Shown here: positions 12,011 through 24,114 of the stretch, one piece after another
Numbering within the stretch: position 1 is the first letter of the stretch
Layout: every line of letters begins with the position of its first letter
Source: Membranipora membranacea
Lineage: Eukaryota; Bryozoa; Gymnolaemata; Cheilostomatida; Membraniporidae
Assembly: GCA_914767715.1 (NCBI GenBank)
Contig: OU612072.1
Coordinates: 10,230,001-10,294,000 of the forward strand
Length of the DNA stretch: 64,000 bases
Direction of reading: 5' to 3'
Made by a program: the position numbers and the translations under genes
The notes under the pieces: generated by a model
Seen by the model: the letters and a program-made list of their open reading frames with translations, nothing else
Told to the model about the DNA's origin: nothing
Database searches by the model: none

Positions 12011-13421
12011 TTATCCAATGGAGAGTACCACAATCGAGCAAAGCAGAAGGTTCAGGCTGAACTTGAGGTTGTTGGAGAAGTTACATCCATCACCTTCACA
12101 TCTGCAGCTCCAGGATTTGGTCTCGCTTCCCCCGTTGTTTTGAGTAGAACGGTTACACAATTTGCTTGTACCTCTTCCTTTTCCGCATCCACGGTCCACT
12201 ATTGGGAAGAAATTAAAGAATGACTAGGTGAGACCATTACAACATAGCCTTATCAACTGTTTGGACAAAAGATAAGATAGACTTTTGTTTGAATCGTTGC
12301 CTCAACAATCATAAAAGCCAGGGAGTCTTTCAATCAAAATGAGCAATGCTTTACTTGAGCAAATTACCACCATCAAATCGCACACACTTGTTGCTCACTT
12401 GGTGTTTCAATTACAAAAAAAAGTTTCCAAATCACTCACGCAGAATGTATATAGTTCCATAAATGAGCAAGCGGAACCCTAACAGGTCTAACGTATTGAC
12501 TGAGTGGGCGATCAGATTACAATTTTACTGTTTCTTATTGAAAGACCCCTCCCCGGGGATAATACTACAGCAATACATGGTTTCTACATTTAGTACAAAC
12601 ATACCTCTACTACTGATGAGCTGGAGCCAACTCTTTGGTAGAGTTTGACTTTGTAGCAGTAATCACCATCCTCTTGATCACATTCCACTGCTTGTAAGCT
12701 TGTAGTGTTAAACAAGTCATTACAGCTCAAGTCAGTCATCGAGCTGCAGACAAAGCATCTCCCCGCATCAACAAAGTCAGGAAAACAGGATTTGGCTGCT
12801 TGTCACATACCATCACACTGATACAAAAGTTCATACTTCTGTGCATATACTTATTTATACTGCATATACTAGATATGCTGCATAACTTTTACAACAGAGA
12901 GCAATACAAACTGTTTTCAAACTACCTCTTCTGAAAAAACAATCAAAATGTTTCACCTAAATCACAGCCACCACTTCTTTGAAAATGGAAAGCAGTTATA
13001 AGAAGAACTGAAGAAAGTTCCCAATAGCTTGTTTCTGCTGGTCTCATAATGTCTTCGCTACAGTTTACACACAAATCTTATGGGTATACTGAAATAAAAT
13101 CTAAGCAGGACTGTCCATTCGGTCTTACTTATCGATGGGCATGATATTTCAACAACTTGTCCACAGCACAATTCTTGCCATGAGTTGATCCCTTCTTCAG
13201 ACTCTTAACTTACTTGTTTTCCTCAACACTGATGCGCATAATAGTCCCTGAACTAGTTGATTTCAGTTATGGCAAATATACCATAGAATATCTTCCAGCT
13301 CCTGACCCACCAGCTAACAAATGACACGAACGCAATTTTAATGAGATCAAAGACCTGACTCACCAATGGATGTCACAGCTATGAAGCTGATGATGGCGAT
13401 TACTTTGAGGCTTCCCTCCAT
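12011..13421 (-). pseudogene. Ly6/uPAR-like gene L2, probably inactive
   Basis: Exon 1 (13364-13421) encodes the signal peptide MEGSLKVIAIISFIAVTSIG and has a good GTGAGT donor. The exon 2 equivalent (about 12605-12777) encodes RCFVCSSMTDLSCND and the following ECDQEDGDYCYK. Exon 3 (12011-12198) encodes RGCGKGRGTSKLC, then CRCEGDGCN and a hydrophobic GPI signal. Against intact L4, two lesions are visible. The exon 2 acceptor AG (L4: TTTTCTAG) reads TG (TTTTCCTG). Two extra bases before the exon 2 donor move it from phase 1 to phase 0, so normal joining to exon 3 would shift frame and lose the CN motif and anchor. An in-frame AG 18 nt upstream (CAAGCAG) could rescue the acceptor but not the second lesion. 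A secreted variant cannot be excluded. Confidence 0.65.
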
Positions 13422-15934
13422 TGCAAGCTGCGAAATTCTTTCAAATCTTGAAGCAAATGCAAAATGAGAATGAGCTTGCAGTTTCCTGCTCAAGCTATAT
13501 ATAATTTGTTGTCTTATTCGTTTACAGTTTGCATGCATGAATTCATCAGCCAATGGCTATACAAGTATAAATCCCAAAATAAAATATAAGCTTGCAAGTT
13601 ATGCGTGCCAACATACTGCAGGCATTTGTGACTGCAACAATAACACCAAAACTTTAATTTGAAGCATTTGATTGTTGGTGATGTTATGACATCCAATTGT
13701 GAATATGATATAATTGTTTGCAGTCCACAGTCCTTTAATGAATAGAAATTTCTGACATGTTAAATGTTAACAACAAAACACCTGAATGATAGCATCATTG
13801 CTTATGCACAATTTCATGCTGTAACCTCAGGGCCCACCCTAAGCAAGGGATAATCGGGTTACTATTAGCTTGCCTACTCTCGAGCGAAATGCTTAATTTT
13901 CTGCTAGATTTAACTATTACTCATGAGGGGAAAGGTAGGCTGAGTGTAGGCAAAAAACGATATTTCCAGCCAACAAAGTGGAAGAAAATGAAGAAAAATC
14001 TTCTTTTTGCACACACAGTAATTTGCATATGCCATTCAACAGGTTACCGGGACTTTCTGGACAATCACAGGTTATTCAGTGTGCAAGAGGCAAAAATAGT
14101 GACTCACTGAGTGAGTAGGCCAGGGCCAACAGTTTGCTTTAAAGTGCCATTCTAGTAAACGTTCCGATCTCCGATCTCAGTTTGAAACAAAGCACCAGTA
14201 AGCTAGTTTTACACGGCCAGAGAACTCACAGATTGAATGCTTTACGGGTAGGTTTCCATTGACAACAGTGAGGTCCACTACATTAAAAAAACTTGGCCCA
14301 AAAATTGATTTATGCCCTTATAATGGAGATGAGAATAAATCTGTTGGCTAATATTTTGCTGGAAACTCAGAGTTCTTTCGCTGTCGAACGAAAAACTAAA
14401 AAAAAACATCAAACCTCCGCATCCTCGATTGCTTCCTTGAATGGGGAGAGCAAATCGACATTTAACATACCTGTTGCTTGGCAACTATCCATCACACAAA
14501 GCATTTGAAAATATTAACAAGACTAAACCAGTTATGGGTGGTACATAACATGAGTTCGTTGGCTAGGGAGTATTGATACCCTCTCGAGCCTGATTATCTT
14601 TAGTGCTAGGTCTTCTGTGAATACTATTGACTGCCTAAAAATGTATAAAGTTACATGACATCTCAAAAGTTTATTTATTTATCATGTGTCTGCACACATG
14701 GTTACCCATGAGCGTATACTGATGTGATGATAGTTTATTCAATAGGTGGCTTATCGCAATCTTGGGATCAAGCCAGATGTGGGACAAACTATTTGACTGC
14801 TGCAATAACAAATGCCTAGGTTGCCTCTCGATGCACTGTTCAGTAAACAATTGGGAAGCAATCATTTTATATTTAAAGGCTGCGTCTTTGATTCCATGAC
14901 AATGATTCTAAAAATATGCCGAATAGCTTGATCAAAGCTTTCTCTGTGATAGAAAAGAAATATTGTTGTTCTCATTGAACGCACTAGAAAACCGCAGTTT
15001 GTATATGTCGACATGACAACTCATAGATCAGAACTTATTGAGAATGAATGCCAACAATCTGCGGAAAAGCGCCAAAGAAAAAGTGCTGTAGATTTGAAAA
15101 TGGATTTGAGTAGTTGCATATACTGTACAATTCTGCTATAAATCATGTAAGCAATAATGTGAAAAATCATGCCACACTTACATGCATTCTTACATAGCCA
15201 GTGAAAATCTACTAAGAGCGAAACATACTAAAGACATTTGCAAGCATCATGGAACAGGAGTATAATATGTTTAGTATGATAGCGACCACTTTGCCTGTAC
15301 TTAGTTCATCACATTCTAATTGTTTACCTTCTTTCTGCTGTTTAAGCATTGCCATATTAAAACTAGCTTGAATTTGTCAAGCAGCACTCATGTCTATCAT
15401 AAACAGACTTCCTTCCTCATTTTGCCACTTTTAGCTTTCAATCAAAAAATTTATTGCTAATATGATTAGGAGATAATAACCAAGGTACACATGAAATAGT
15501 ATTTAGGCTTATAGTAAGACAATTAATCTTAGGAAAAGCAGGAACAAAATACCATTATCTTAGCAAAGACCTGAATTGAATATCCTATGGGAAGCTTGAA
15601 ATCCCCTAAAGAAACACAACGTACATTCAGTTTGTATACATTAACAACGCTAGATGCTCAGTTATGATGAATGCTGATCAATTAGTAATTAATTGTAGAT
15701 GTCATGGACACAACAAAGATAATAAAAAAATCCTATTTTGCCATAATGAAGATATTCTAGAGGAGTGTAAATGATAGCTGAGGTTTAGTTAGGCTAGTTT
15801 TGGGTGGCTCAGCTTTAGCTAGTTTTTATAAAGCAAAGAAAGTCAATAATACGATAGCTAGCCTCAAAGATAGCGGTTACAATTACATTTGTGTCAAAAC
15901 ACAATTATCATTTTGTGAATTTTACTGTTTATAA
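13422..15934. other. Spacer between L2 and L3
   Basis: No coding exon is supported. Nearly the whole stretch aligns with 41744-44202 in the second block. It shows the empty site (GGATCAAGCCA near 14765) for the SINE inserted at 42724-43136. Part of it (14880-15840) also occurs inverted at 1640-2620. Confidence 0.65.
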
Positions 15935-16934
15935 TCACACAAACCAAATACAAAGAACCGCCAGTATAAGACTGACAGCGAGGTTGGTATTCCCTGACGA
16001 GTTGCATGCATCCCCTTCACATTTACAATTCCATGAGGTCTTAGAGATGCCATTAGTTATACTGGAAGAGTATCCAATACCACTGCCTCTTCCACATCCT
16101 CGAACCACTGTCAAGTAAAACGGGCAGGTGAGTCTAAGGTATGGTATTCAATTAAATCCATCAGTAAAACGAATTTGTTGAGCAACAATAGTTGTACCAC
16201 TAAGAGGAACCATTTTTTTTCACTATAAACATTGACCTTTCATTCAGGCTTGGTGTCAATGTTGTAAAATTCCCCACGAGTGTGTACTTGCTAAGTAAAA
16301 AAAGTAAGATGTAAAATGAAGGCTATCACATACCTGTTATGATTGTGGTTTCTCCTATCTCAAGTTTACTTTTAGATTTGAAGCAGTAGCCATCATCATC
16401 ACTGTCTGTACAGTCTACTGGGTCAATAGCCGATGTATTGAACTGATCAAGACAGTTGCTGTTTGTAATCGAGTGGCAGACGAAGCATGTTCCTCCATAA
16501 GAAGAACCTATACAAAACAGAGAGGGACACTAGTCAAACATGAGAGCTGCTCCTTCAGCATGCTAATGTTGTAGGTTGTGGATTCGAATCCCACTGCAGT
16601 CCATCTTCTACTGGGTATTGGTTGGCCCCCAGGTGTGCTCCGACCTGCCTGCAAACAGAGAGCAAAATGGCGCAGATATTGCGGCCTCGCTAATAAGGAA
16701 CTAATATGTCGCCGCCCATGCCCCGGGATGGGCGAGTGATAAGACGCCAGAATATAATCAACCTTTTTTAATCGTGACAACTCAACAATAAATCTAATGT
16801 CTGAGATTCATGCTTGTGTAGTATCGATATGATCGACATAAAAAAAGTATGAGGGATAAAAAAGAGTAAATCTTACCGAGCAGCAATGCTGTGGCGATTA
16901 TAGTTAACGCAAGGGAGATGCAGAAGGTGGTCAT
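15935..16934 (-). CDS. Ly6/uPAR-like GPI-anchored protein L3
   Basis: Three exons in phase 1: 16877-16934 (MTTFCISLALTIIATALLLG, signal peptide), 16334-16507 and 15935-16107. Total 405 nt, 134 aa. The mature part reads GSSYGGTCFVCHSITNSNC, DCTDSDDDGYCFK, RGCGRGSG and CKCEGDACN. It ends in a hydrophobic segment (LAVSLILAVLCIWFV) fitting GPI attachment. Cysteine spacing and the terminal CN are Ly6/uPAR-like. Between RGC and CKC the usual middle cysteine of L1, L2 and L4 is absent, so the disulphide pattern differs. Its start faces WSC-A across about 1.35 kb. Intron 1 contains a decayed tRNA-derived SINE. The near-twin is L5. Confidence 0.82.
16540..16775 (+). mobile_element. tRNA-derived SINE remnant in L3 intron 1
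   Basis: A B-box-like GATTCGAATCC lies near 16581, followed by an element body shared with 44806-45070. The A-box segment is missing: compared with the L5 copy, about 24 nt (GGTGGCTAAGC and flanks) are deleted, so Pol III transcription is unlikely. Confidence 0.65.
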
Positions 16935-18288
16935 GACTGTGCTAGTCTCGATGTAGAAAAAACAGCGAATAATGTTTTTGGCTTGTCCGAGTTAAATATA
17001 CGGTAAATAAACCTATTTGGATATTTACCAGTCAAGTTTGAAAACTATAATTGGTTTAGCGACATGATACGGCAAACTGTTGCTATGGTGATGTTGGCAC
17101 CAGAAATGACTAAGATTGAGGAAGTCTGGCTCAAAAGGGAAAAATACTTTTTACCAAGTCATACTTTAGAAACAATTTTGATTTGTTTAGGCATTTCTAA
17201 ATTCTTTCAACAGCATACATCACGACTCCATAAATCATCATGATTCAATACATAATCAATCGGGCCCCTTGCCAAATGATAAGCCGGGTGGAGACTACTG
17301 TTCCTAATACCATTTCCAGAAATCTTGTAATGCAAATGAAATAATTTACCACCTTGCCTTTAAAAATGTATGATTGATTTATATGATATCGGGAGTTTGA
17401 GTATAACAGTACAGTAACAGAACCCTCCCACTATTGGTTTAATCTTACCATATGTTTTGAGACGATGAATCTCCTACACAAGCTCTACACATAGCTTTAT
17501 ATCTGCCATCTTCATATCCTTTGTAGGATACAGCAGCAGCGTTTGCTCAGTATTCCCTGTCCTAGAATTTCAGTGTCAATGTTTACCCTATGACTTGACA
17601 ATTGTAAATTTGGCAATGTTAGCCATTGATAGATTCTTGGTAATTTCAATAGTAAGGAATTCCGCCAATGAATGGAACTCTCTTTCCCTTTATTATTATT
17701 TTAAAATTTAAAGGAAGTCTAGGACAAGCCACTGATTCTGAAAGTTACAGATCCTGCTGAAAACTGGTTCTTAAATGGTGTCGAGATTACCAAGACTCAA
17801 TTATGGTTTTTGTATATCTTGAAATTAATCAATGCTTGCAAGAATCAACTGTTAGCATCCTCAGAAGATCAAAAAATATCCCAAACTCCCTGTACATTCT
17901 GAGATCATAATGCAGTAAGTGAGAGTTACTGTCCCTTATGGGAGAACTCTTACAACCACCTGAATTTAACAGATATAATCTTTGAAATTATTTTTAGCTA
18001 AAATAGAGGTTTGTATCAGTTAATGCAAACGTTTACACATTCTTAGATTACATCCAGAGCAACAATGAATCCTAAGATAACCTTACATTGTCTCTGATAT
18101 GCGATATAAATCTCATTTGTTCCAAATGTTTAGACTTGGTGTTATCAGTGACCTTATCTTAAAAGTGATAAAATTTACCATTGTGTTGGTGTTTGCATTT
18201 CGTAGATAATGATAGCAACAGGGAAGTTAAACTAGTCTCACTAGCGGATTTGCGTTTCACCTCAGTGATCAGAACCTGAAGAGAGATC
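16935..18288. promoter_or_regulatory. Head-to-head spacer between L3 and WSC-A
   Basis: L3 (-) and WSC-A (+) start at the two ends of this 1.35 kb. It is homologous in patches to 45212-46229, which lies between L5 (-) and WSC-D (+); an example is the ACCATTGTGTTGGTGTTTG phrase and the AAGTCTGGCTCAAAAGGGA phrase. Conserved divergent spacing suggests a shared promoter region. No TATA box or Inr can be assigned confidently. Confidence 0.4.
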
Positions 18289-21200
18289 ATGCATGCCTTA
18301 TTGACCACATACATTGTTGTCATATGGAGTTATGTATGTCTCTGGTATGTAGACACTTCCCTGCAAGGACAAGGTATGTAATTTTCCAGGAGAGAACAAT
18401 TCTATGATGCCTGCTTCACAAAAATAATACAGTTTGTTAATAGAGCAATACAGATTTGGTAGCTGTCACTATTGAAATCCCCATAACAATTTTACCATTG
18501 TGTTGGTGTTTGCATTTTGTATACAATGATAACAACGGAGAAGTTAAACTTGTCTCACGCGTCATCACGCGCCTTACAGTCGAGAAAAATGAGCCTTAGA
18601 AGAAATTCTCTCTACTGTGCTCTCCCGAAGTACAACTGTAGATTTTATTAAGCTTAGCTTAGAACTAGGTACCAATGACTTAATATTCACAATTCTTTAG
18701 GCCCTAGCTTAATACTCATTCTCAATAACGCCATTCTTGAAGCTGGTTATCAGCCTAAGTTCATAGAAAGTCTTCTAAACAGTTTCCGTTACATATCCAG
18801 ATATACTGGCATATGAATTCATTGGATGCTATGAAGACTACAAGAACTTAACTGATGGAAGATGGAATCAAAGAATCCTAAATGGTCATAGCTTTGGAGT
18901 CAACAACAACAAAAGGAATGACCACATGTCCTCGCAATACTGCTACAAATTTTGCCAAGAGAAAGGTGAATTACCCCATTTGGCTTTGAATCATCCCCCG
19001 ACCATACTTTTTCACTCGGAAAATAAACAATATCATGATACTGCATGATATGTGTCCCTAATTGTGGCTAACTTTTTATTAATTTACTTTTGTAATGTGA
19101 GGCTTGTGCCACTCTTTATTCCGTGTGACAGACAGGAAGGCTGCTTTTATTTTTCTCCATTTGCTGCACAGCAATTATCCAGTAAAAACATCCTTGTGGA
19201 GAATGCTCCAAGGTAAATTGTTTCCAGCAAAAGAATTGTTTTTCTCAGAAAGAACCTCCCGAGTTTCATCTAAGCTGGTAAACAAGGCTTCTCAGTAAAC
19301 TTTGTTTTTATATACAAAGATTTTCATAACAAACTGTTCTTTTTTATGTATAAACACAGTAAGCTCTACTCAATTGAGAAATTATCTTTTGTAATGGTGT
19401 GATAAATTGACTTAACTTAGTTTTCCTCCCTCTAGATAAAGGAGAACAAATACCATATAATATGTTAATGGTAGTTTTATTATCTTACCACATATTTTCA
19501 ACTCTTGTACTCTTACTTAATTCTGTCCCTTAACAGTTATTTCACTCGGTCTCTCAGTTTCATCTCTCACCCTACTGCAAGTTGCGATTGTTTGTATATT
19601 ATTATTATTATAATGGCAAGGATTATATGGTGTTCTATCCATTGGTGGAAGAGAATAATTATCATAGATTCTGTGTCAATTTCTAATCCCTTGTTGACTA
19701 CCACTTAACAATACAAAACTCTATAGGAAAAAATAAGGGTTTACTAGAAAACGTGCTACTCAAAAAACATGAGGCTATTTCTAGGGAATACTGAGCACCA
19801 AATGTGTGGTGTTTTCAAATAGCTCCTGCTATAGATTGGAATCTAAGTGGTTAGCAGTAAGCTAAGAATGTATTGCAACTTGCTCAGCATGATTCCTGGG
19901 CAATGACAGAGTGTCTGTTTCTCAAAGCCAACTCTATTATGGTCAATAGTCATAAGTTTTACTTTGTAGATAAGAACTTCAAGTTCTTTGGCACGGAGTT
20001 GGGCCATGAGTGTTACTGTGGGGTCGAAATAGCAAATGGATTTCAGCAGCGCAATTCAGGGGATTGTAATTGGAGTTGCACTGGTAATCATCGCGAAACA
20101 TGTGGAGGCGATGGTAGAATAAGCTTGTATAATGGTAAGATTATGAATCTTAAAACTCATTTATATCAATAATACATCAGTGGTGGATTTATAACCTCTG
20201 TATTGTAATTCAATTATCTCAGAGGCTGTTTCAAGCCAAATTGAACCCTCAAAGGTGACTTGAAAGTCTTTAAAACTGGAAAAAAAGTTGTTTATTCCAG
20301 TAGCGTATTATGCCAGAATAAAATCATTGAGCGTATCCAGAAACTGAATTTTGCTCCTACGCCTTTATGAATAAAATAATCAGGCCATGGTTACTCTGCT
20401 TGCAAAGCAGCAGAGAACTGGAACCTGGCTTTGATAAAGGCCAGTCGTAAGTTGTCAGAGTTTCCACACTATGGTTAATTAAGTTTCACATCGTTTTTGT
20501 ATAAGATGTCTGTTCTTTTCATAGTCACAACTGTTACCAAACTACCACCCACATCCGTCACGAAAGCAACCACAAGACCAAGATCCGCTTTGAGCACAAA
20601 ACTAACAACTGAAACAACTACTATTAAATCAGGTGAATATTTTCACTCATTCATTATTTCGTTGATGTTGTTGTCACATCATGATGAACATGCAAAATGA
20701 TGATGTTGATGAAGATTGAAGTGTAAAAACTATATAATGCTTACAATTATTATTAAATATTATGTTTACAATATTTAATCTCATCTTACAAATAATGTAG
20801 AGTATGCAACGACATCATGGCCTTTGACTACGGATCAGTTTAGCAGTAGTAAAGCAAGCACTGTCGACATCTCAATCCTTAGGCCAGCATCACAGACCTC
20901 CAAACATCTTCCATCAGCCATTTCTGAATCAGCTGGTCACAAGGCTGGGTCAATGGTGACTACGCAGAGCCTTGCTGGGAATTTAGTGTCTGAATCACAA
21001 TACTACGGAGAGCATGGCAGTAACAAACAAGATAATTCAGGTAAGTTACTTGGTAGATTGACAGTAGATCAAGCATGCGAAAAGATAAAGTATTTAAAGT
21101 GATTATGTCCCGAAAAGTCACCCTGCCACTGATTCACGAGAAGTAAGGAATGTTCTATGATGATGCAGATCTTACGAAGACACATGAATAATCAATATCT

Positions 21201-22401
21201 TCAATGTTTCCTTGTGTCATCTCCATGCAAAAATGCAACACTGCAGATTGACTTTTTGCCCTGCTGATTGACTCTTTTTGCTGCAGACTGATTTATCGTT
21301 CAACATTTCAGGTGAACAGTCAGAACCGATGTCATCTTTGGGCTCTGGAGGAATTATTGGTGGTGGAGTTGGAGGAGGATTGCTGATCATAGCCCTCATT
21401 GCAACGATAGTGATATTCCTGAAAAAGTATGAAATTAGAAAAAATGACAACGTTATCTATCAATGTGATTGAATTGTGCCAGACCTTAGTTTGTCTACAT
21501 GTCTATGAAATTTCTGCTTCCAGCCAATGAGGCCAATGATACCCCCAACAACAACTTATTTTTTTATTTACATGTTATAGCTGTAATGATTTGCTGTCAA
21601 ATTTTGGAAAAATCTTTGATCAGTATGTCTTTCCTTATGTTGGGGGAGGGTAGTGGTATTAGACTATACCCTCGAGAAAACAGGGGACTTACACCCATGG
21701 TACTCAAAGACTCCTGGACAATATTACTCCTGATAGGATATATCCTTGATGTTAGAAGGATGAATATGTTCCATCAATCGGTTTGGTGAGTCAAGAGTTG
21801 TCTGTGTTTGAGATGTAGGTGATGTGTGAGAGTTGTTTGGTGGAAGTTGGTGTTGGTGTTGGTGTTGTGGTTTGTGGGATGATCAGTATATTATGTGAGT
21901 GTCAATATTTTACATTAATTGTGTAATGATATAAAATAATAGGCATCTGTATACATGGTTGCTTCAACCATTCTTATAACGTTGAGATAATTATTTTGAA
22001 GGAAAAGCAATAATAGTGGAAAACCGAGGATGCAAAGATCTGCATCTCACCAAAAGTCACATATTTCTGAAACAAGTGGTTCGGATGACAAACGTGACAC
22101 TTGCTTCCATGGACAGGGACCAGTGACACCTCATTTCACAGTCACTGAGGCTGAGTATGCCTGCATTCTAAAGCCTATGAACCCTGCAGCAGATGGAGGC
22201 CATGCCATACCTAAGAAAGGTCAACAAGAGTCACATGTAATTTCTACAATGCAGTGCGGTGCACTTAGCCGTGTGGTCCCAATGTATGAGAATTCCGTTT
22301 CTCATGCGATACATGGTCAGGGTTCTTCAACATGTCCACCAAAATATGAGGGATCAGATTTTGTCTGTAGCTTAGCAGAGCCTATGAATTATGATTTGTA
22401 G
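18289..22401 (+). CDS. WSC-domain receptor A
   Basis: Seven exons chain in frame: 18289-18373, 18801-18965, 19970-20134, 20525-20632, 20801-21040, 21312-21426, 22002-22401. Total 1278 nt, 425 aa. Exon 1 is a signal peptide (MHALLTTYIVVIWSYVCLWY). Exons 2 and 3 split one WSC domain (residues about 30-138) with its eight cysteines: FIGCYEDYKNL, YCYKFC, HECYCG, CNWSCTGNHRETCGG, RISLYN. WSC domains bind carbohydrate or act as wall/matrix sensors in known proteins. Exons 4 and 5 are a Thr/Ser-rich stalk. Exon 6 is the glycine-rich TM segment (about 269-291). The tail holds EAEYACIL, PMYENS, PKYEGS and NYDL. YENS fits a Grb2-type SH2 site, and EAEYACI resembles an acidic YxxI motif. An AATAAA lies at 22589. 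The donor of exon 6 is weak; reading through gives a short tail ending VIYQCD. Confidence 0.83.
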
Positions 22402-23720
22402 GTTGTAGACTGTTGTCCTCCTATCGGCAAATTTATTTATAATTGAGTCGTGTGGTTTTGCTTGGCTATTATTACGTGAAAATTTTTACTTTCTGACAGA
22501 CTTTCACTTTAACTTCGTCCCCATTCTGCTGCTTGCTAGCTTGAATTTTTGTTTCTGTTATAAGATTTTTTTATTTTAGTATATTTGCAATAAATGTGTA
22601 CTTAAAAATATGAGGTTTCGCGTTTTGCTCTATTACAGAGGGAATATTCCAGGCTCATACCATATCATCGAGGAAGCCTTAATGGGATTACTAGTGGTTT
22701 TTAGAATAACCCAGAACCAATACCTGAAACTTGTGTGATAATGAACTTGATACAAATAAAACTATAAAGTGTAAAAGTGGTATATTTTTGTTTTGATATA
22801 ATTAACAGAGTATAAAAAACCATCGTTTACAAAATCTGAAGTTTAATAATGTCGGAATATTTTTGAAAGCTAGAAGTAGCTAACTGAGGTTATTTGACCA
22901 GATTTTGAAATCATGGTACAATGTGAAATATACAGTAGTGCGGCATGTTCAATCGCATGTGCGTTCAACTAATGGAAATAAACAATCAACATATAAGATC
23001 AGTTCAAACCCCTATTCTGCCAGAGATCATTTAGACAAAGGGCACTTGATATACTGATTGCTTGCATATTTCTGATTGATATAGATTTAATAATTCCATA
23101 TAGCTTGAGACCTTTCATTTGTTATTTGTGCGTTGCTCTTCAGCGCATGTTTGACTAGGACTTGAGGAGTACAGCAATATGATAGAACATTTTCTTATAT
23201 TGTTATCAGACGCATATAAACATCTTTGAGTAACAGGCAAAAACAATTTCCCTTTTGCAATTGAAAATGCGAATATTCAATATGCAAAAGTGGTAAAGCT
23301 TTTGAATATTTGAAGATTCCTGTCTTTCACAGCTATGACGATGGAGCGGTCTGAACTGAGAATGCGAATATAATTTGTTCTCCCGTAAATATGGTATCAG
23401 TTGATGTCACCTTGACAACTAACATTGTCTCTTGAAGATACATCAATAGCGAATGCAGAAACTGATTATTGCATCAATAGAATTTGGTATTATTTCTGTT
23501 CTGCCTGACTTCATTTTTCACCTTCTGTTAAATCCTATCATTGTTACTTTATTTTTGCGATTACCTGGAAAGAACAGAGGAAAGCAGATGATGTTAAAAG
23601 CTAACCACAAGGTCTTTCTGAGAAGGCCAGCTTTATCAATAAGGAAGCCTTATGCCCAGTATAGCATTGAAATTTTAACCGTTAAAATTGGATATTTGCT
23701 GCATTTTGCACCTATTGGCT
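19037..23720. repeat. Recent segmental duplication, copy 1
   Basis: Nearly identical to 26780-31467, offset about 7.74 kb. Exon 3 is unchanged and differences in exons 4-7 are few. It covers exons 3-7 of WSC-A and downstream sequence. Exons 1-2 upstream are clearly more diverged, so this is a younger duplication or conversion within an older gene pair. Confidence 0.85.
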
Positions 23721-24114
23721 TCCGCTCTGAATTTAACAGAGATTACCGTTCAAATTATTATAAGCTTAAAAGGAAGTCTGTTCAAATTATTACAAACATT
23801 TACACATTCATTGATAACATGCTTACATCCATAGCAGCAATGAATACTAAGATAACTTTACATTGCCTCTGATATGCAAAATAAATCTCATTTGTTCCAA
23901 ATGTTTAGACTTGGTTATATCAGTGACCTTATCTTAAAAGTGATTAAATTTACCATTGTGTTGGTGTTATCAGTGAGTGACCTTATCTAAACTCACCATT
24001 GTGTTGGTGTTTGTATTATTTATACAATCATAGCAACAGGGAAGTTAAACTCTTCTCACTCGCGGACTTGCCCTACACCTCAGTGCAGCATTGATCGGTA
24101 CCTGAAGAGAAATC
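22402..24114. other. Intergenic region between WSC-A and WSC-B
   Basis: Contains the 3' flank of WSC-A with AATAAA at 22589, and the 5' flank of WSC-B. About 23720-24114 resembles 17980-18288, upstream of WSC-A. An open frame at 23453-23872 is only partly kept at 31180-31512 and has no splice or homology support. Confidence 0.6.

Noticed and set aside
19873-19969. Start codon upstream of WSC exon 3 (MQLAQHDSW...)
   Set aside because: The same frame in B and C is open by chance. The TTTGTAG acceptor at 19969 fits the exon phases and the WSC domain boundary; the D copy has stops or indels upstream.
23453-23872. 139-codon open frame downstream of WSC-A
   Set aside because: The copy at 31180-31512 is truncated and altered; it resembles no family and lies in duplicated intergenic DNA.
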